NCBI GenBank assembly: GCA_024696635.1
Contig: JAILGP010000174.1
Span: forward strand, 1-56,164
DNA: 56,164 nucleotides
Direction of reading: 5' to 3'
Source: Eubacterium sp.
GTDB lineage: Bacteria > Bacillota > Clostridia > Lachnospirales > Lachnospiraceae
In this document: piece after piece, positions 1 through 10,400 of the stretch
Position numbering within the stretch: position 1 is the stretch's first letter
How the letters are laid out: every line of letters begins with the position of its first letter
Position numbers and translations under genes: made by a program
Notes under the pieces: model-generated
The model's database searches: none
Told to the model about the DNA's origin: nothing
Seen by the model: the letters and a program-made list of their open reading frames with translations, nothing else

Positions 1-14
1 ATTTCATAAATATA

Positions 15-437
15 TTACTTAGGCATATTATCAAGATAAGACTGTAAAATTATGGCCGCTGCTATCTTATCTATATACTCCTTACGTTCAGAGGCAAGAA
101 CCCCCATTTCTGCCAGAATACTATCAGCCTCAACTGTTGTAAGTCTTTCATCAACCATCTCATATGGCAGTCCCGTACGACGTGATAATTCCTCTGCAAA
201 AGCAAGAGTCACCTCAACTCTTTCTCCTTCTGTTCCATTCATATTATAGGGCTTACCTATAACAAGCTTCTCAACCTGGTACTCCTCAATAAGTGCCTCA
301 AGTCTCTGATATGTTTTACGAAGCTTGTTTTTTCTTTCTCTCACAACCGTTTCAAGAGGTTGTGCAGTAATCAGTAATCCATCAGATACAGCAACTCCAA
401 CCGTTCTGTCGCCATAATCCAGTCCCATTATCCTCAA
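15..437 (-). CDS. ruvX: Putative Holliday junction resolvase / pre-16S rRNA nuclease RuvX (YqgF)
   Basis: MGLDYGDRTVGVAVSD N-terminus and VDERLTT motif; lies downstream of ireB as in other Firmicutes; TTG start with AGGTG 7 nt upstream. Confidence 0.93.
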   Translation of the reverse strand: MRIMGLDYGDRTVGVAVSDGLLITAQPLETVVRERKNKLRKTYQRLEALIEEYQVEKLVIGKPYNMNGTEGERVEVTLAFAEELSRRTGLPYEMVDERLTTVEADSILAEMGVLASERKEYIDKIAAAIILQSYLDNMPK

Positions 438-479
438 ACTAGTTCACCTACATTTTCTTTACATAAAAATAGACATAGC

Positions 480-518
480 TATATTACTTACAGACACAGC
501 ATACCTGTAAGTAATATA
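480..518 (-). promoter_or_regulatory. Perfect 14-bp inverted repeat (hairpin) in the ireB-ruvX intergenic region
   Basis: tatattacttacag (480-493) / ctgtaagtaatata (505-518), 11-nt loop. Confidence 0.6.
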
Positions 519-597
519 TCAAATCTATTATTAAAAAAGTTGAATAAAACTCATAATCAGTCAAGTCATATAAATCTGATTTCCATACACAAAAACC

Positions 598-873
598 TTA
601 CTTATTTTTCTTTAACTTTTCATCTATATATGTTTCCATGAGAAGTTCAAGAATTTCATCACGATCAACCTTCATAATAAGACTTCTCGCACCTTTATGA
701 CTTGTAATATAAGTTGGGTCTCCACTCATTATATATCCAACTATTTGATAAACAGGATTGTATCCCTTTTCCGCAAGTGCTTCATATACGTCCTTCAGAA
801 TGTCTGAAACCTTAATAGCACTGCCTCTGTCAAGGTTAACGTCCTGTGTGTGTTCGTTGTCATACAGTCCCAT
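598..873 (-). CDS. ireB: IreB family regulatory phosphoprotein (UPF0297)
   Basis: MGLYDNEHTQDVN...SDILKDVYEALAEKGYNPVYQIVGYIMSGDPTYITSHKGARSLI; start set at 873 because AGAAGGA lies a good distance upstream of that ATG. Confidence 0.92.
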   Translation of the reverse strand: MGLYDNEHTQDVNLDRGSAIKVSDILKDVYEALAEKGYNPVYQIVGYIMSGDPTYITSHKGARSLIMKVDRDEILELLMETYIDEKLKKNK

Positions 874-894
874 ACTTCCACTTCCTTCTAATTT

Positions 895-1038
895 CAAACC
901 CTAAACTCAAACCCTAATTTCAAACCCTAAACTCAAAACCTGAACTCAAAACCTGAACTCAAAATCTAAACTCAGACTCTAAATTCCAAACCCAAACTCT
1001 AAATTCCAAACCCAAACTCTAAATTCCAAAATCTCAAC
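895..1038. repeat. Tandem repeat: about 7 copies of a 13-bp unit (caaaccctaaact-like), then a 20-bp unit x2+
   Basis: Direct reading: caaaccctaaact/caaaccctaattt/caaaccctaaact/caaaacctgaact/caaaacctgaact..., then ccaaacccaaactctaaatt x2. Confidence 0.85.
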
Positions 1039-1176
1039 TAAATATAAAACCCAAATTCGAACTTTAAGCATAAACCTGATTTAAGTTTTAAGTAACCCAT
1101 GATATCCAATAATCATAACACAAAAACTCTATCACATGCAAGTCTGCCCAATAAAGGTCCTAATTGCCTAATAAAG

Positions 1177-2523
1177 CTATGCCTCTTTTCCATCAGAACC
1201 TTTTAGATCAGTCTTTTTCCATGCCCTTAAAATTCTAATTGTATATAACAATACAAAAACCATCATAAGTATAAACAAAAGAATTGTATAGAAAACACAG
1301 GCTCCTCTGATTCCGTAGGTAAGTACAGCCTTATCTGATAATAAAAATGCAATTACAGAGGTAATTCCATAGCCAATAAGCATTACATTCTGGCATCTCA
1401 TAACCGTAAGCAGTTGTCCAAACAGACCAGTAAATCCCAAGAATCCACTTCCTAGCATAACCACCATCAGATCAAATTTATAAGGTGAAAGATCTGTATT
1501 ATAAAAAACTGATAATACAGGCACTCCCAAGAGCCAGGCTCCGGTCATACACACCAGAGTTAATCCTACAACCAGCCCTGATTGTACGAATGTAGTTTTA
1601 AGATAGTCCTTATATCTGCCCTCATCCCACATAAGCGAAACCTTATGCAGAACAGGATTAAAGATAAAGGTTACTAAAAGCTGAACCACAAAAACCGGCA
1701 TAACAATATAACCATATATTCCCTGAGTTACATCGTCCATATATCTATCTATAGAATAACGAGGTGCCGCTCCTATATAGGTTGTCATGAAGCCACCCAA
1801 ACAAAGAGGCGCCATAACAAGAAGAAGTTTCCATACTTTCTTCATAGAATAATCTTTTTTCTCAGATATGAATTCCTTAGTAAGTACAATAAAAAGGCCA
1901 CATAAAATATATGTTACTATAGTACTGATAATAGTTGATACAAGAAGATTTCTTGTTATAAAAAGAAGTATAGCCCATAGGATGATAGTTATAATCATTC
2001 TAAGAGACAAACATTTTGCTGCAACATCCAGCCTGTCATTCTTCTGATACTCTGCCTGGAATATATCCTCATAAGCATCTGGGATTTTGAATAAACACAT
2101 CCATATAACTATAGCCGTTTTTTCAGACGAATAAGAATTTCTATTAGCTGACCATAAAACATAAGCAATAGAAATAAGTCCCATGGCAATACATGTAATA
2201 ATACGCGACCTATGATATTCTTTAAAAACATATTCACGGCTCACATCAGATACCTGAAAGGAACGGCTTCCATATTTACCTATATTAAGAAATAAATTAT
2301 TACTTGTATTTCCAATGGTATATATTCCCGCCGCAACAGGCCCAACTGTATGTGCCATAACTATCAGCAGTATTACTGACTGAAAAGAAAGCAGCATACT
2401 ACCAAACATATTCCAGAAAGCAGAACTTCTGTCAATATTTTTACTTTCTGTCAAAAACCTTTTAACTATTTTCATACTATACAATATACACTTTCTAACT
2501 ATGATAATTATCTCAAAATCCAT
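1177..2523 (-). CDS. Polysaccharide/oligosaccharide flippase-like multi-TM membrane protein
   Basis: 448 aa, many hydrophobic helices, Wzx/MATE-like overall character; start may be the internal Met at about 2475. Confidence 0.7.
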   Translation of the reverse strand: MDFEIIIIVRKCILYSMKIVKRFLTESKNIDRSSAFWNMFGSMLLSFQSVILLIVMAHTVGPVAAGIYTIGNTSNNLFLNIGKYGSRSFQVSDVSREYVFKEYHRSRIITCIAMGLISIAYVLWSANRNSYSSEKTAIVIWMCLFKIPDAYEDIFQAEYQKNDRLDVAAKCLSLRMIITIILWAILLFITRNLLVSTIISTIVTYILCGLFIVLTKEFISEKKDYSMKKVWKLLLVMAPLCLGGFMTTYIGAAPRYSIDRYMDDVTQGIYGYIVMPVFVVQLLVTFIFNPVLHKVSLMWDEGRYKDYLKTTFVQSGLVVGLTLVCMTGAWLLGVPVLSVFYNTDLSPYKFDLMVVMLGSGFLGFTGLFGQLLTVMRCQNVMLIGYGITSVIAFLLSDKAVLTYGIRGACVFYTILLFILMMVFVLLYTIRILRAWKKTDLKGSDGKEA

Positions 2524-2609
2524 ATAAACAAATATATATAATCCTAAGATAAGTTCTCATTTATTCAGCTTTACAGGCTATGGGCAAATCATTTATATAC
2601 TTACACTTA

Positions 2610-4529
2610 TTAATCAGTAAGGATATTCTTAGCCTTTTCATATTCATCCCTTTCAAGGAATGGGAACATATCATCAATTGGAGGTGATACAATTTTTCCA
2701 TCAGGAAGAACCTTAGATGAAAGCTTTGGTGAGAATATCTGTTCATCAGATACAACCACATCCACCATAACAGGCCCCTCAGAAGAAAGTGCTTCATTTA
2801 TGATATCGTCTATTCCATCAAGTCTATCTATTCTGAAGAATTTAAAGCCAAATGTATCTGCCAGCTTATCAAATGGAGGGAAGCTCACCCCATTACCCTT
2901 GCAGACTCCAACCAGTCCATTCTTAAAGAGATTATTCTGGGTCTGTCTTATACTATGATAACCATTGTTATTCATGATAAAGAGCTTAAAATCAAGATTT
3001 TCCTCTCTTATTGTTTGGAGTTCTTGTAAGTTCATCATAAGAGATCCATCACCATCAAGGCATATAATTCGTTTATTATAAGCAGAAGAATCATCAGAAA
3101 TACCACCATTTACAGATTCCGAATTTTCCACCTTAAGTCTGCCCTCTTTTATATCTCTTCTGGCAATAGCACCACCCAGAGCAGCAGGAAGACCATAGCC
3201 CATACTTGCACAACCAGAATTTGTAAAGAGTCTTGTTTTGGACTTAATAACTGCACTCTGGAAACCAATTACGCAGGCCGAACCATTTCCAGTTATACAG
3301 GCATCATCCTCTGCCATATCCTCAAAAAGCTTCTTTGCAAAAACATAAGGATTAAGTGGCTGATCAAGATCATAATACTCAGGAAGAACTGCAGGATACT
3401 TCTCATTTAATCCTCTTGAAAATTCAAGCCATGTTTTATGATTATCAAGAGCCTTAGTAGTCCTTGCATACTTACCGCCATCTATACCACGTATAAGAGC
3501 CTGCATCAGATCCTTTACATCTGCATGGACCTTCATATCTGGTCTTACAGTTGGCTTCTCCAATTCATTTGCATCTATATCACATATAATCTTATATGCA
3601 TTCTTAGCCCAGTCCTTAAAATTATAGCCTACGAGACGTATATTAAGTCTTGAAGCCAGCACCAGAATAAGGTCTGCATTTTCAACCGCAAAATTCCCAC
3701 CACGGGTTCCTACTGTACTTGGTCTGCCCACAAAATATTCATTATCATCACTAAGAGTATCATGAGCATTCCAGGCTGTAACAACAGGTATCTCCAGTTT
3801 CTTAACAAGCTCAAGGAATTCACTTTCTCCATCAGCAAGTCTTATACCTGTACCCGCAAGAATAAGCGGTTTCTTAGCCTCAGCAATTTTCTTAAGTATA
3901 TCAGCTGCCATTTCATCTCTTACCTTGTCTGGTTCTTCCTTTGCAAGAAGCTCTGACTCTTCATTACTTCCTGTAAAATGTACCAGATCATCAAGTTCAA
4001 TTCTTGCAGCCTGTACATCAAGTGGAATATCAATCCATACAGGACCTCCTCTTCCATGAGTTGCAAGGAAAAGGGCTTTTTCCAGATGATAGGCAATTTC
4101 TTTTTCATCTGTAACCATAACAGCATATTTAGTCATATTACGAACACTTTCAACAATCTGGTATTCCTGATCTCCCAGCTGTCTAAGTGGAACATCAGTT
4201 GACCAGGTGGTAGTCTCTCTCTTAACCTGTCCGGACACAACAAACATTGGGATAGAATCAAGCCAGCCACCAAGTACACCTGTCATTGCATTTGTACCAC
4301 CAGGACCACTTGTAACATTTACTGCCGCAAGCTTTCCTGTAAGTCTTGTGTAGCCTTCTGCCGCAACAGCACTACCCTGCTCATTATGATTAAATATAAA
4401 TCTAAGTCCTTCCTTATGTCCCAGACTATCATTCAGGTGCATAGCTCCTCCACCTGTTACTCCGAATACTGTGCATATGCCATTGTCCACCAGAAAATCT
4501 GCTACATAATCTGATAATTTCACTATCAT
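2610..4529 (-). CDS. Thiamine pyrophosphate-dependent enzyme, acetolactate synthase large subunit-like
   Basis: N-terminal VFGVTGGGAMHLND and EQGSAVAAEGYTRLTGK, SGPGGTNAMTG, C-terminal ICLDGDGSLMMNLQEL...NNNGYHSIRQTQ TPP-binding motif. Confidence 0.9.
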   Translation of the reverse strand: MIVKLSDYVADFLVDNGICTVFGVTGGGAMHLNDSLGHKEGLRFIFNHNEQGSAVAAEGYTRLTGKLAAVNVTSGPGGTNAMTGVLGGWLDSIPMFVVSGQVKRETTTWSTDVPLRQLGDQEYQIVESVRNMTKYAVMVTDEKEIAYHLEKALFLATHGRGGPVWIDIPLDVQAARIELDDLVHFTGSNEESELLAKEEPDKVRDEMAADILKKIAEAKKPLILAGTGIRLADGESEFLELVKKLEIPVVTAWNAHDTLSDDNEYFVGRPSTVGTRGGNFAVENADLILVLASRLNIRLVGYNFKDWAKNAYKIICDIDANELEKPTVRPDMKVHADVKDLMQALIRGIDGGKYARTTKALDNHKTWLEFSRGLNEKYPAVLPEYYDLDQPLNPYVFAKKLFEDMAEDDACITGNGSACVIGFQSAVIKSKTRLFTNSGCASMGYGLPAALGGAIARRDIKEGRLKVENSESVNGGISDDSSAYNKRIICLDGDGSLMMNLQELQTIREENLDFKLFIMNNNGYHSIRQTQNNLFKNGLVGVCKGNGVSFPPFDKLADTFGFKFFRIDRLDGIDDIINEALSSEGPVMVDVVVSDEQIFSPKLSSKVLPDGKIVSPPIDDMFPFLERDEYEKAKNILTD

Positions 4530-4630
4530 CTGTCTACCTCTCGTTTTTTCAAACTATATGTCATAATTTAAAAATCAAAATACTAATAATTATAAAACCA
4601 GCATATTATCTATGTTTAATATATTTATCA

Positions 4631-6235
4631 CTAATCTACATATAAAGAAGTTGTAACAAACTCAACCTCAAGCCTATCCTTAAGCTCTGCCAGCTTATCC
4701 TTGGCATACTGATTAAGCTCAGCTGTTCTATCCTTTATAAATGTATATTCCATATCAGGATTAATAAAATTAAGCTTGTCATCACTATATCCATCAAAAC
4801 CAGCTACATAAACCTTCTTTAACCCAACCTTTGCCATAACCTTAAGAAGCATTATAAAGGAGTTATCTATAATTTCAGCCTCTTCATCAATAAGGCTGCT
4901 ATAGTTAAGGTTATAATCGAACATAGCTGTACGACTTGTTACATTTGAAGTTCCAATAAGCTCCAGATTCTTTCTCTTCTTTGAAAGGACCGTAGACATC
5001 TGAAGATATCTCTTTGAATTGCTTACAAATACCATATCAGGCTCAAGCCTTGTTGGAACATAGTTAATGGAAATAATTTCTACATTTTCTCTATTCTGTC
5101 CCTCAAGGAAGCTCTTTATCTTATCTTCTTCATCAACTACGGTTTTTCCCGGACCGATTATAAGAAGTGTTTTATCTGTCAGAGCCTGTCCGAGCTTTTC
5201 AAGGCTCTCCGAGTCATCTATATCATTGCTCTGATATTCAAGATAGAGATTTTCCATATATTTCTTATCATAAAGAAGCTTCTTCTCCCCCTCAAGTCTT
5301 GATAAAAGTTCATTTATGGACTTTATTGAAAGAGTCTTCTTGTTCATAAGATCTGCCACATAATTTGGATGGCAGTCATTTGATGCAGCCAGGTAAAAGA
5401 AAAGATTATATCCCCAGGTTGCAGGCTGATAAAAATTCATTATATTTGCATCTATAGCCTCCAGCATCTGGCTGATATGATAATGCTTTCCATAATGCTC
5501 ATTCATATGCATTGCTACAAGCTCTATAGGTGCATTTCCCGCACTCTTACCCATACCATATAAGGTTCCATCCACCAGCATGGTACGCTCTGTATCATAA
5601 GCAAGCATGGCAATACAGTTTGCATAACCCATCTGGAAATTATTATGGCCATGGTATCCAAGTGATATGGATGGATCAAGCCCCTTATCCAGAAGGTCTA
5701 TAAAATGTGTCAGATTATTCTGATGCATAAGTCCATAGGTATCAACCATAGAAACAGCATCAGGTTTCACTTCATTTGCAAGACGAATCAGATCAAGCAT
5801 CTCTTCATCTGTGTAACTTGTAACTGATACCAGCTGGGCGAATACTATATAACCCAGTTCCTTAAGCTGACGGCAAAAGTCCAAAGCCTGAACTCTAAGA
5901 TGTTTCTTGAAGATAACTCTGATTCCATCAATATAGGCTTCACTAGCTGGCTTTATGTGATCTATAGAACATGTGCCATAATCAATCATGCCAAGAGCAA
6001 TCTTGCCCTTCTTATCTACAGCCCCGTAGATTTTCTCCATGCAGTCAGTATCAGGCATGATGCTGCGATTTATATCAAACTCTCTCCTGTCATCCAGAAA
6101 ACCAAGTTCAATATAATCCACATCTGCATCAATAAGTCTTTCATAAATACTAATCAGATTATCATGACCAAAGTTCCAGTCATTAAGATATCCACCATCT
6201 CTGATGGTACAATCAAGAAGCTTTAAGTCTCTCAT
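4631..6235 (-). CDS. DRE-TIM aldolase (HMGL-like/4-hydroxy-2-oxovalerate aldolase-like) with C-terminal Rossmann-like domain
   Basis: LLDCTIRDGGYLNDWNF...GYHGHNNFQMGYANCIA aldolase motifs; C-terminal LLIIGPGKTV...VYVAGFDGY region. Start moved from 6379 to 6235 (GGAAAGGA 8 nt upstream). Confidence 0.85.
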   Translation of the reverse strand: MRDLKLLDCTIRDGGYLNDWNFGHDNLISIYERLIDADVDYIELGFLDDRREFDINRSIMPDTDCMEKIYGAVDKKGKIALGMIDYGTCSIDHIKPASEAYIDGIRVIFKKHLRVQALDFCRQLKELGYIVFAQLVSVTSYTDEEMLDLIRLANEVKPDAVSMVDTYGLMHQNNLTHFIDLLDKGLDPSISLGYHGHNNFQMGYANCIAMLAYDTERTMLVDGTLYGMGKSAGNAPIELVAMHMNEHYGKHYHISQMLEAIDANIMNFYQPATWGYNLFFYLAASNDCHPNYVADLMNKKTLSIKSINELLSRLEGEKKLLYDKKYMENLYLEYQSNDIDDSESLEKLGQALTDKTLLIIGPGKTVVDEEDKIKSFLEGQNRENVEIISINYVPTRLEPDMVFVSNSKRYLQMSTVLSKKRKNLELIGTSNVTSRTAMFDYNLNYSSLIDEEAEIIDNSFIMLLKVMAKVGLKKVYVAGFDGYSDDKLNFINPDMEYTFIKDRTAELNQYAKDKLAELKDRLEVEFVTTSLYVD

Positions 6236-6418
6236 CTTATTATCCTTTCCCTTGTTATTATTGTTATTTTTCTTATTATCATCTTTTATATCTTTATTTT
6301 GATTTACTTTATCTATATCAATGGGACCAGTTTTTTCTTTAAAGATACTTCTTCCCTTATCTATGCCTCTTCCAATCATATTATTCCTATCTTCTTGTTA
6401 ATATATTATTTATAGTCC

Positions 6419-6503
6419 ATTCAAATTCAATTCAAATTCAATTCAAATTCAATTGAAATTCAATTCAAATTCAATTTCAATTCAAATTCAATTCAAATTC
6501 AAT
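6419..6503. repeat. Tandem repeat of 11-bp unit attcaaattca
   Basis: attcaaattca repeated about 7.5x with minor variants. Confidence 0.9.
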
Positions 6504-6532
6504 CTTAAAATACATTTCTAAACACTAGTTTT

Positions 6533-6576
6533 AAATAATAAGCTTTAAATAATAAGCTTTAAATTATAAGCTTTAA
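6533..6576. repeat. 14-bp tandem repeat x3 (aaataataagcttt)
   Basis: 6533-6546, 6547-6560, 6561-6574; one mismatch in the third copy. Confidence 0.92.
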
Positions 6577-6623
6577 TCTATCTATAATAATATATCCATC
6601 AAAATTATTCCATATAATTCTAT

Positions 6624-7280
6624 CTATTTATTATAGTTTTCTATAATTTCAAGCACCTGTCCTGGATTTTCCGCAATACCTATATTAGGATACTCAGCTA
6701 CAGCATCAAGAGATCTAAAACCATAGCCATAGGTTACGCCTATAAAATGGACACCAGCTGTATCCGCTCCAATAGCATCATTATCACTGTCGCCTATCAT
6801 TACAGTTTCATCCAGACTAAAGCCTAAATCATCTATGGTCATCTTAACCACATCCGCCTTAGTAAGATTGGCAGCAATATTGGAACCATGAATCACATCA
6901 AAATATTTAGCAAGTCCCTTATCCTCCAAAAGACTTATAGCCATATCCTCTCTTTTATAGGTGGCCACACCTACCCTGTAGCCCTTATCCAAAAGGTCTT
7001 TCAGAAGCTCCTCCAGTCCCTCATAATAATCAGCCTTATAAATATCCCCCTTAGGATATTCCTGTCTAAAATAAGTCATAGCCTCCATGGCCTCTTCATG
7101 GGATACACCATACAAACGTTCAACCGCAAGGCTTACAGGAGGACCTATAAAGGTTTCAAGTTCTTCCTGATTAAGCTCCCTGTAGCCAAACTTTTTTATC
7201 ATCTTTTTAACAGTTGCAATTACTCCAAGACCTGTATCAAGAAGTGTTCCATCCAGATCGAATATTACAGATTTTATCAT
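6624..7280 (-). CDS. HAD family hydrolase (phosphoglycolate phosphatase-like)
   Basis: VIFDLDGTLLDTG, GVATYKRE, MIGDSDNDAIGADTAG motifs. Confidence 0.9.
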   Translation of the reverse strand: MIKSVIFDLDGTLLDTGLGVIATVKKMIKKFGYRELNQEELETFIGPPVSLAVERLYGVSHEEAMEAMTYFRQEYPKGDIYKADYYEGLEELLKDLLDKGYRVGVATYKREDMAISLLEDKGLAKYFDVIHGSNIAANLTKADVVKMTIDDLGFSLDETVMIGDSDNDAIGADTAGVHFIGVTYGYGFRSLDAVAEYPNIGIAENPGQVLEIIENYNK

Positions 7281-7342
7281 ATTCCAAAACTCTTTCTATT
7301 CATATTTTTATAAAGTAAATCTTTAAAACAAAAACTCAAATC

Positions 7343-7369
7343 CCCGGAGGGTCTTAAGCTCCGGGTTTT
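7343..7369. terminator. GC-rich hairpin cccggag/ctccggg between polC and the HAD gene
   Basis: 7-bp perfect stem; T4 follows on the plus strand, looser U-rich stretch on the minus strand. Confidence 0.5.
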
Positions 7370-7424
7370 GATAATACTAAAGCAATTTTTCATTATAACA
7401 TAAAGATAAGCATATATACTTATC

Positions 7425-7470
7425 AATTCATATATTTATTAATTCGTATATTTATTAATTCATATATTTA
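7425..7470. repeat. 16-bp tandem repeat x3 (aattcatatatttatt)
   Basis: 7425-7440, 7441-7456, 7457-7470. Confidence 0.92.
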
Positions 7471-7483
7471 AATTGGCAATATA

Positions 7484-10400
7484 TTAATTATCTTCTCCAG
7501 TAAGAAAATCAAATGTAAGCTGACTGGTCTTTGGCATATCACCCAGTATCCCCAGCTCCGCCATCTTATCAATAACCGTAGATGAAATCTTGGCTCTATC
7601 CTTAAGCTCCTGCTGTGACAGGAAAAGTCCGGCCTTTGCAGCCTCTTCCATTTGGATTGCCGCAGACTCACCCATCTTATCAATAGCAAGGAAGCTAGGC
7701 ATGATCATTCCATCAACAATCTGGAACTCCTTAGCCTTTGCACTATATATATCCATAGGAGCAAACTTGAAGCCACGAGCATACATTTCCTTAACAATCT
7801 TCATATCCTTAAGAAGGCCCTTTTCTGTGGCTGTCATCTTATTCTTATCCATAGCCCTGTACTGGGCCAGAACTCCATCAAGGTGATGTACTCCCTGGCA
7901 CATAATTTCATAGGAAAATGCATCTGCACGGATACTGAAATAAGCCGCATAATATGCCAGCGGATAGTATATCTTATAATAAGCAACTCTCCAGGACATC
8001 ATAACATAAGCAACGGCATGGGCCTTAGGGAACATATACTTAATCTGCTCACAGCTCCATATATACCAGTCAGGCACACCATTTGCCTCCATCTTAGCCT
8101 TGAAGTCCGGCCATTCGTCGCATTTGCCCTTAGCAACTATACCCTTTCTGACTCGCTCCATTATGGTAAATGCATCTGATGAGTCAAGCCCCTGATTCAT
8201 AAGATAAACCATAATATCATCACGACAGCATATGGCACTGGCCAGCTTACACTTACCTTCCTGAATAAGCTTCTGGGCATTTCCAAGCCAAACGTCTGTA
8301 CCATGAGAAAGACCTGCTATACGGACCAGATCCGAGAAGCTCTGTGGGTCCGCATCGATAAGCATCTGCATGGCAAATTCAGTTCCGAACTCAGGAACAC
8401 CAAGAGAGCCAAGAGGAATACCATCTATATCCTCCGGAGTGATCCCAAGAGGTTCTGTACTCTTAAAGAGCTGCATAACCTTCTTATCATCCAAAGGAAT
8501 ATCTGTAGCCTTAAGACCTGTCAGGTCCTCCAGCCTCTTGATCATGGTAGGATCATCATGACCAAGTATATCAAACTTAAGTAAGTTGTGGTCAATGGAA
8601 TGATACTCAAAATGTGTTGTAATGATATCAACACTCATATCATTTGCAGGCTTCTGTACCGGTGTGAAGCTATAAATTTCTTCATCATCAGGAGTTACTA
8701 TGATACCACCAGGGTGCTGTCCTGAAGTTCTCTTTACTTCTACACAGCCCTTGGAGAGTCTCTCCATTTCAGCCCAGCGTTTTTCTACGCCCCTGTATTT
8801 ACAGTAATCCCTGACAAAGCCCATGGCTGTCTTGTCGGCCACGGTACCTATAGTACCAGCTTTAAAGGAATGGTCTTTTCCGAATATTTCTCCTACATAG
8901 GCATGAGCCCTGGGCTGATACTCACCGGAGAAGTTAAGGTCAATATCAGGCTCCTTATCACCCTTGAATCCCAGGAAAGTTTCAAATGGTATATCCTGGC
9001 CTTCCTTCTTCATCTTGGTTCCACAATTAGGGCATACAGCATCCGGCATATCGCATCCACATTCACCAGCATAGGCCTTAACTCTTTCACTATCGAACTC
9101 CGTGTAGAAACAGTTAGGACAAAGATAATGGGCAGGAAGAGGATTAACCTCTGTGATACCTGACATGGTAGCCGCAAAGGAAGAGCCTACAGAACCACGG
9201 GAACCTACCAGATAACCATCATCATTTGACTTCCAAACCAACTTCTGGGCAACTATATACATAACCGAGTAACCATTACCTATAATGGAATTAAGCTCTC
9301 TGTCAAGTCTATCAACAACAATATCAGGAGGATTAGGTCCATACATTTCATGCATCTTGTCATAGCAGATCTGCCTAAGTATCTGGTCTGAGTTTTCAAT
9401 TCTAGGCGGCGCCTTATCTGGACGTACAGGAGATATCTTATCAATCCACGAAGCAATAAGATTAGAGTTTGTAATAACAACCTCCTTAGCCTTATCCTCT
9501 CCCAGATAGGAAAATTCTTCAAGCATCTCATCTGTAGTTTTGAAATAAAGAGGCGGTTGTTTTTCCATAGCATCCTTAACAAGATTTAAATTAAGGGCTC
9601 CGCCACCACGTTCATCTCTTTCTCTCTTAAGTCTCGCCTCTTCCTCTTCCTTCTTCTTGGCTGACATACCCTTATATTTGGTACTTTCCAATATAATAGC
9701 TCTTGATATGGCATCCTCAGGATCCATAAAATGCACGTCACCCGTAGCAACTACCGGCTTATCATACTTTTCTCCCAGAGCAACTATTTCACGATTTATA
9801 TTCTGAAGGTCTTCGACAGAATTGATTCTATCCATCTTCTCATCATCGATCAGATACTGGTTATTGCCAACCGGCTGTATCTCCAGATAATCAAAAAATC
9901 TGACAAGTCTTTCTATTTCCTCATCCTCAGCTCCATCCAGTATAGCCTGGTAAAGCTGGCCTGATGCGCAGGCTGAGCCCACAATAAGACCTTCCCTGTA
10001 TTTTTCAATAAGGGACATAGGTATACGAGGCTTTCTGTTGAAATAGGTTATATGAGCCTCTGAAATAAGCCTGTAAAGGTTTGTTCTACCTATTTCATTC
10101 TTTATAAATATAATTCCATGATAGCTCTTAGCCTTCTTTATGGAATCAACGGAAGCACTTCCCATCTGGTTCAGGTCATCCACAGTCCTGGCACCTGATT
10201 CATTTATCATACGAAGAAGTCTGACAAATATTTCAGATGTAACCTCTGCATCATCACAGGCTCTATGGTGGTGGGCATTGGTCAGCTTGAAATAATGAGT
10301 CAATCTGTCCAGATTATATCTTCCCAGTTCAGGAAGGAATATATATGCAAGGGTCATTGTATCAAGAGCTGTAAAGTCATATTCCAGTCCAAGTCTTCTT

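Noticed and set aside
895-960. CCCTAAA-like units resembling eukaryotic telomere repeats
   Set aside because: Period is 13 bp with degeneration and a shift to 20 bp, inside a bacterial operon; resemblance is coincidental.
2561-2797. 78-aa minus-strand ORF
   Set aside because: Out-of-frame overlap with the TPP enzyme gene; no independent support.
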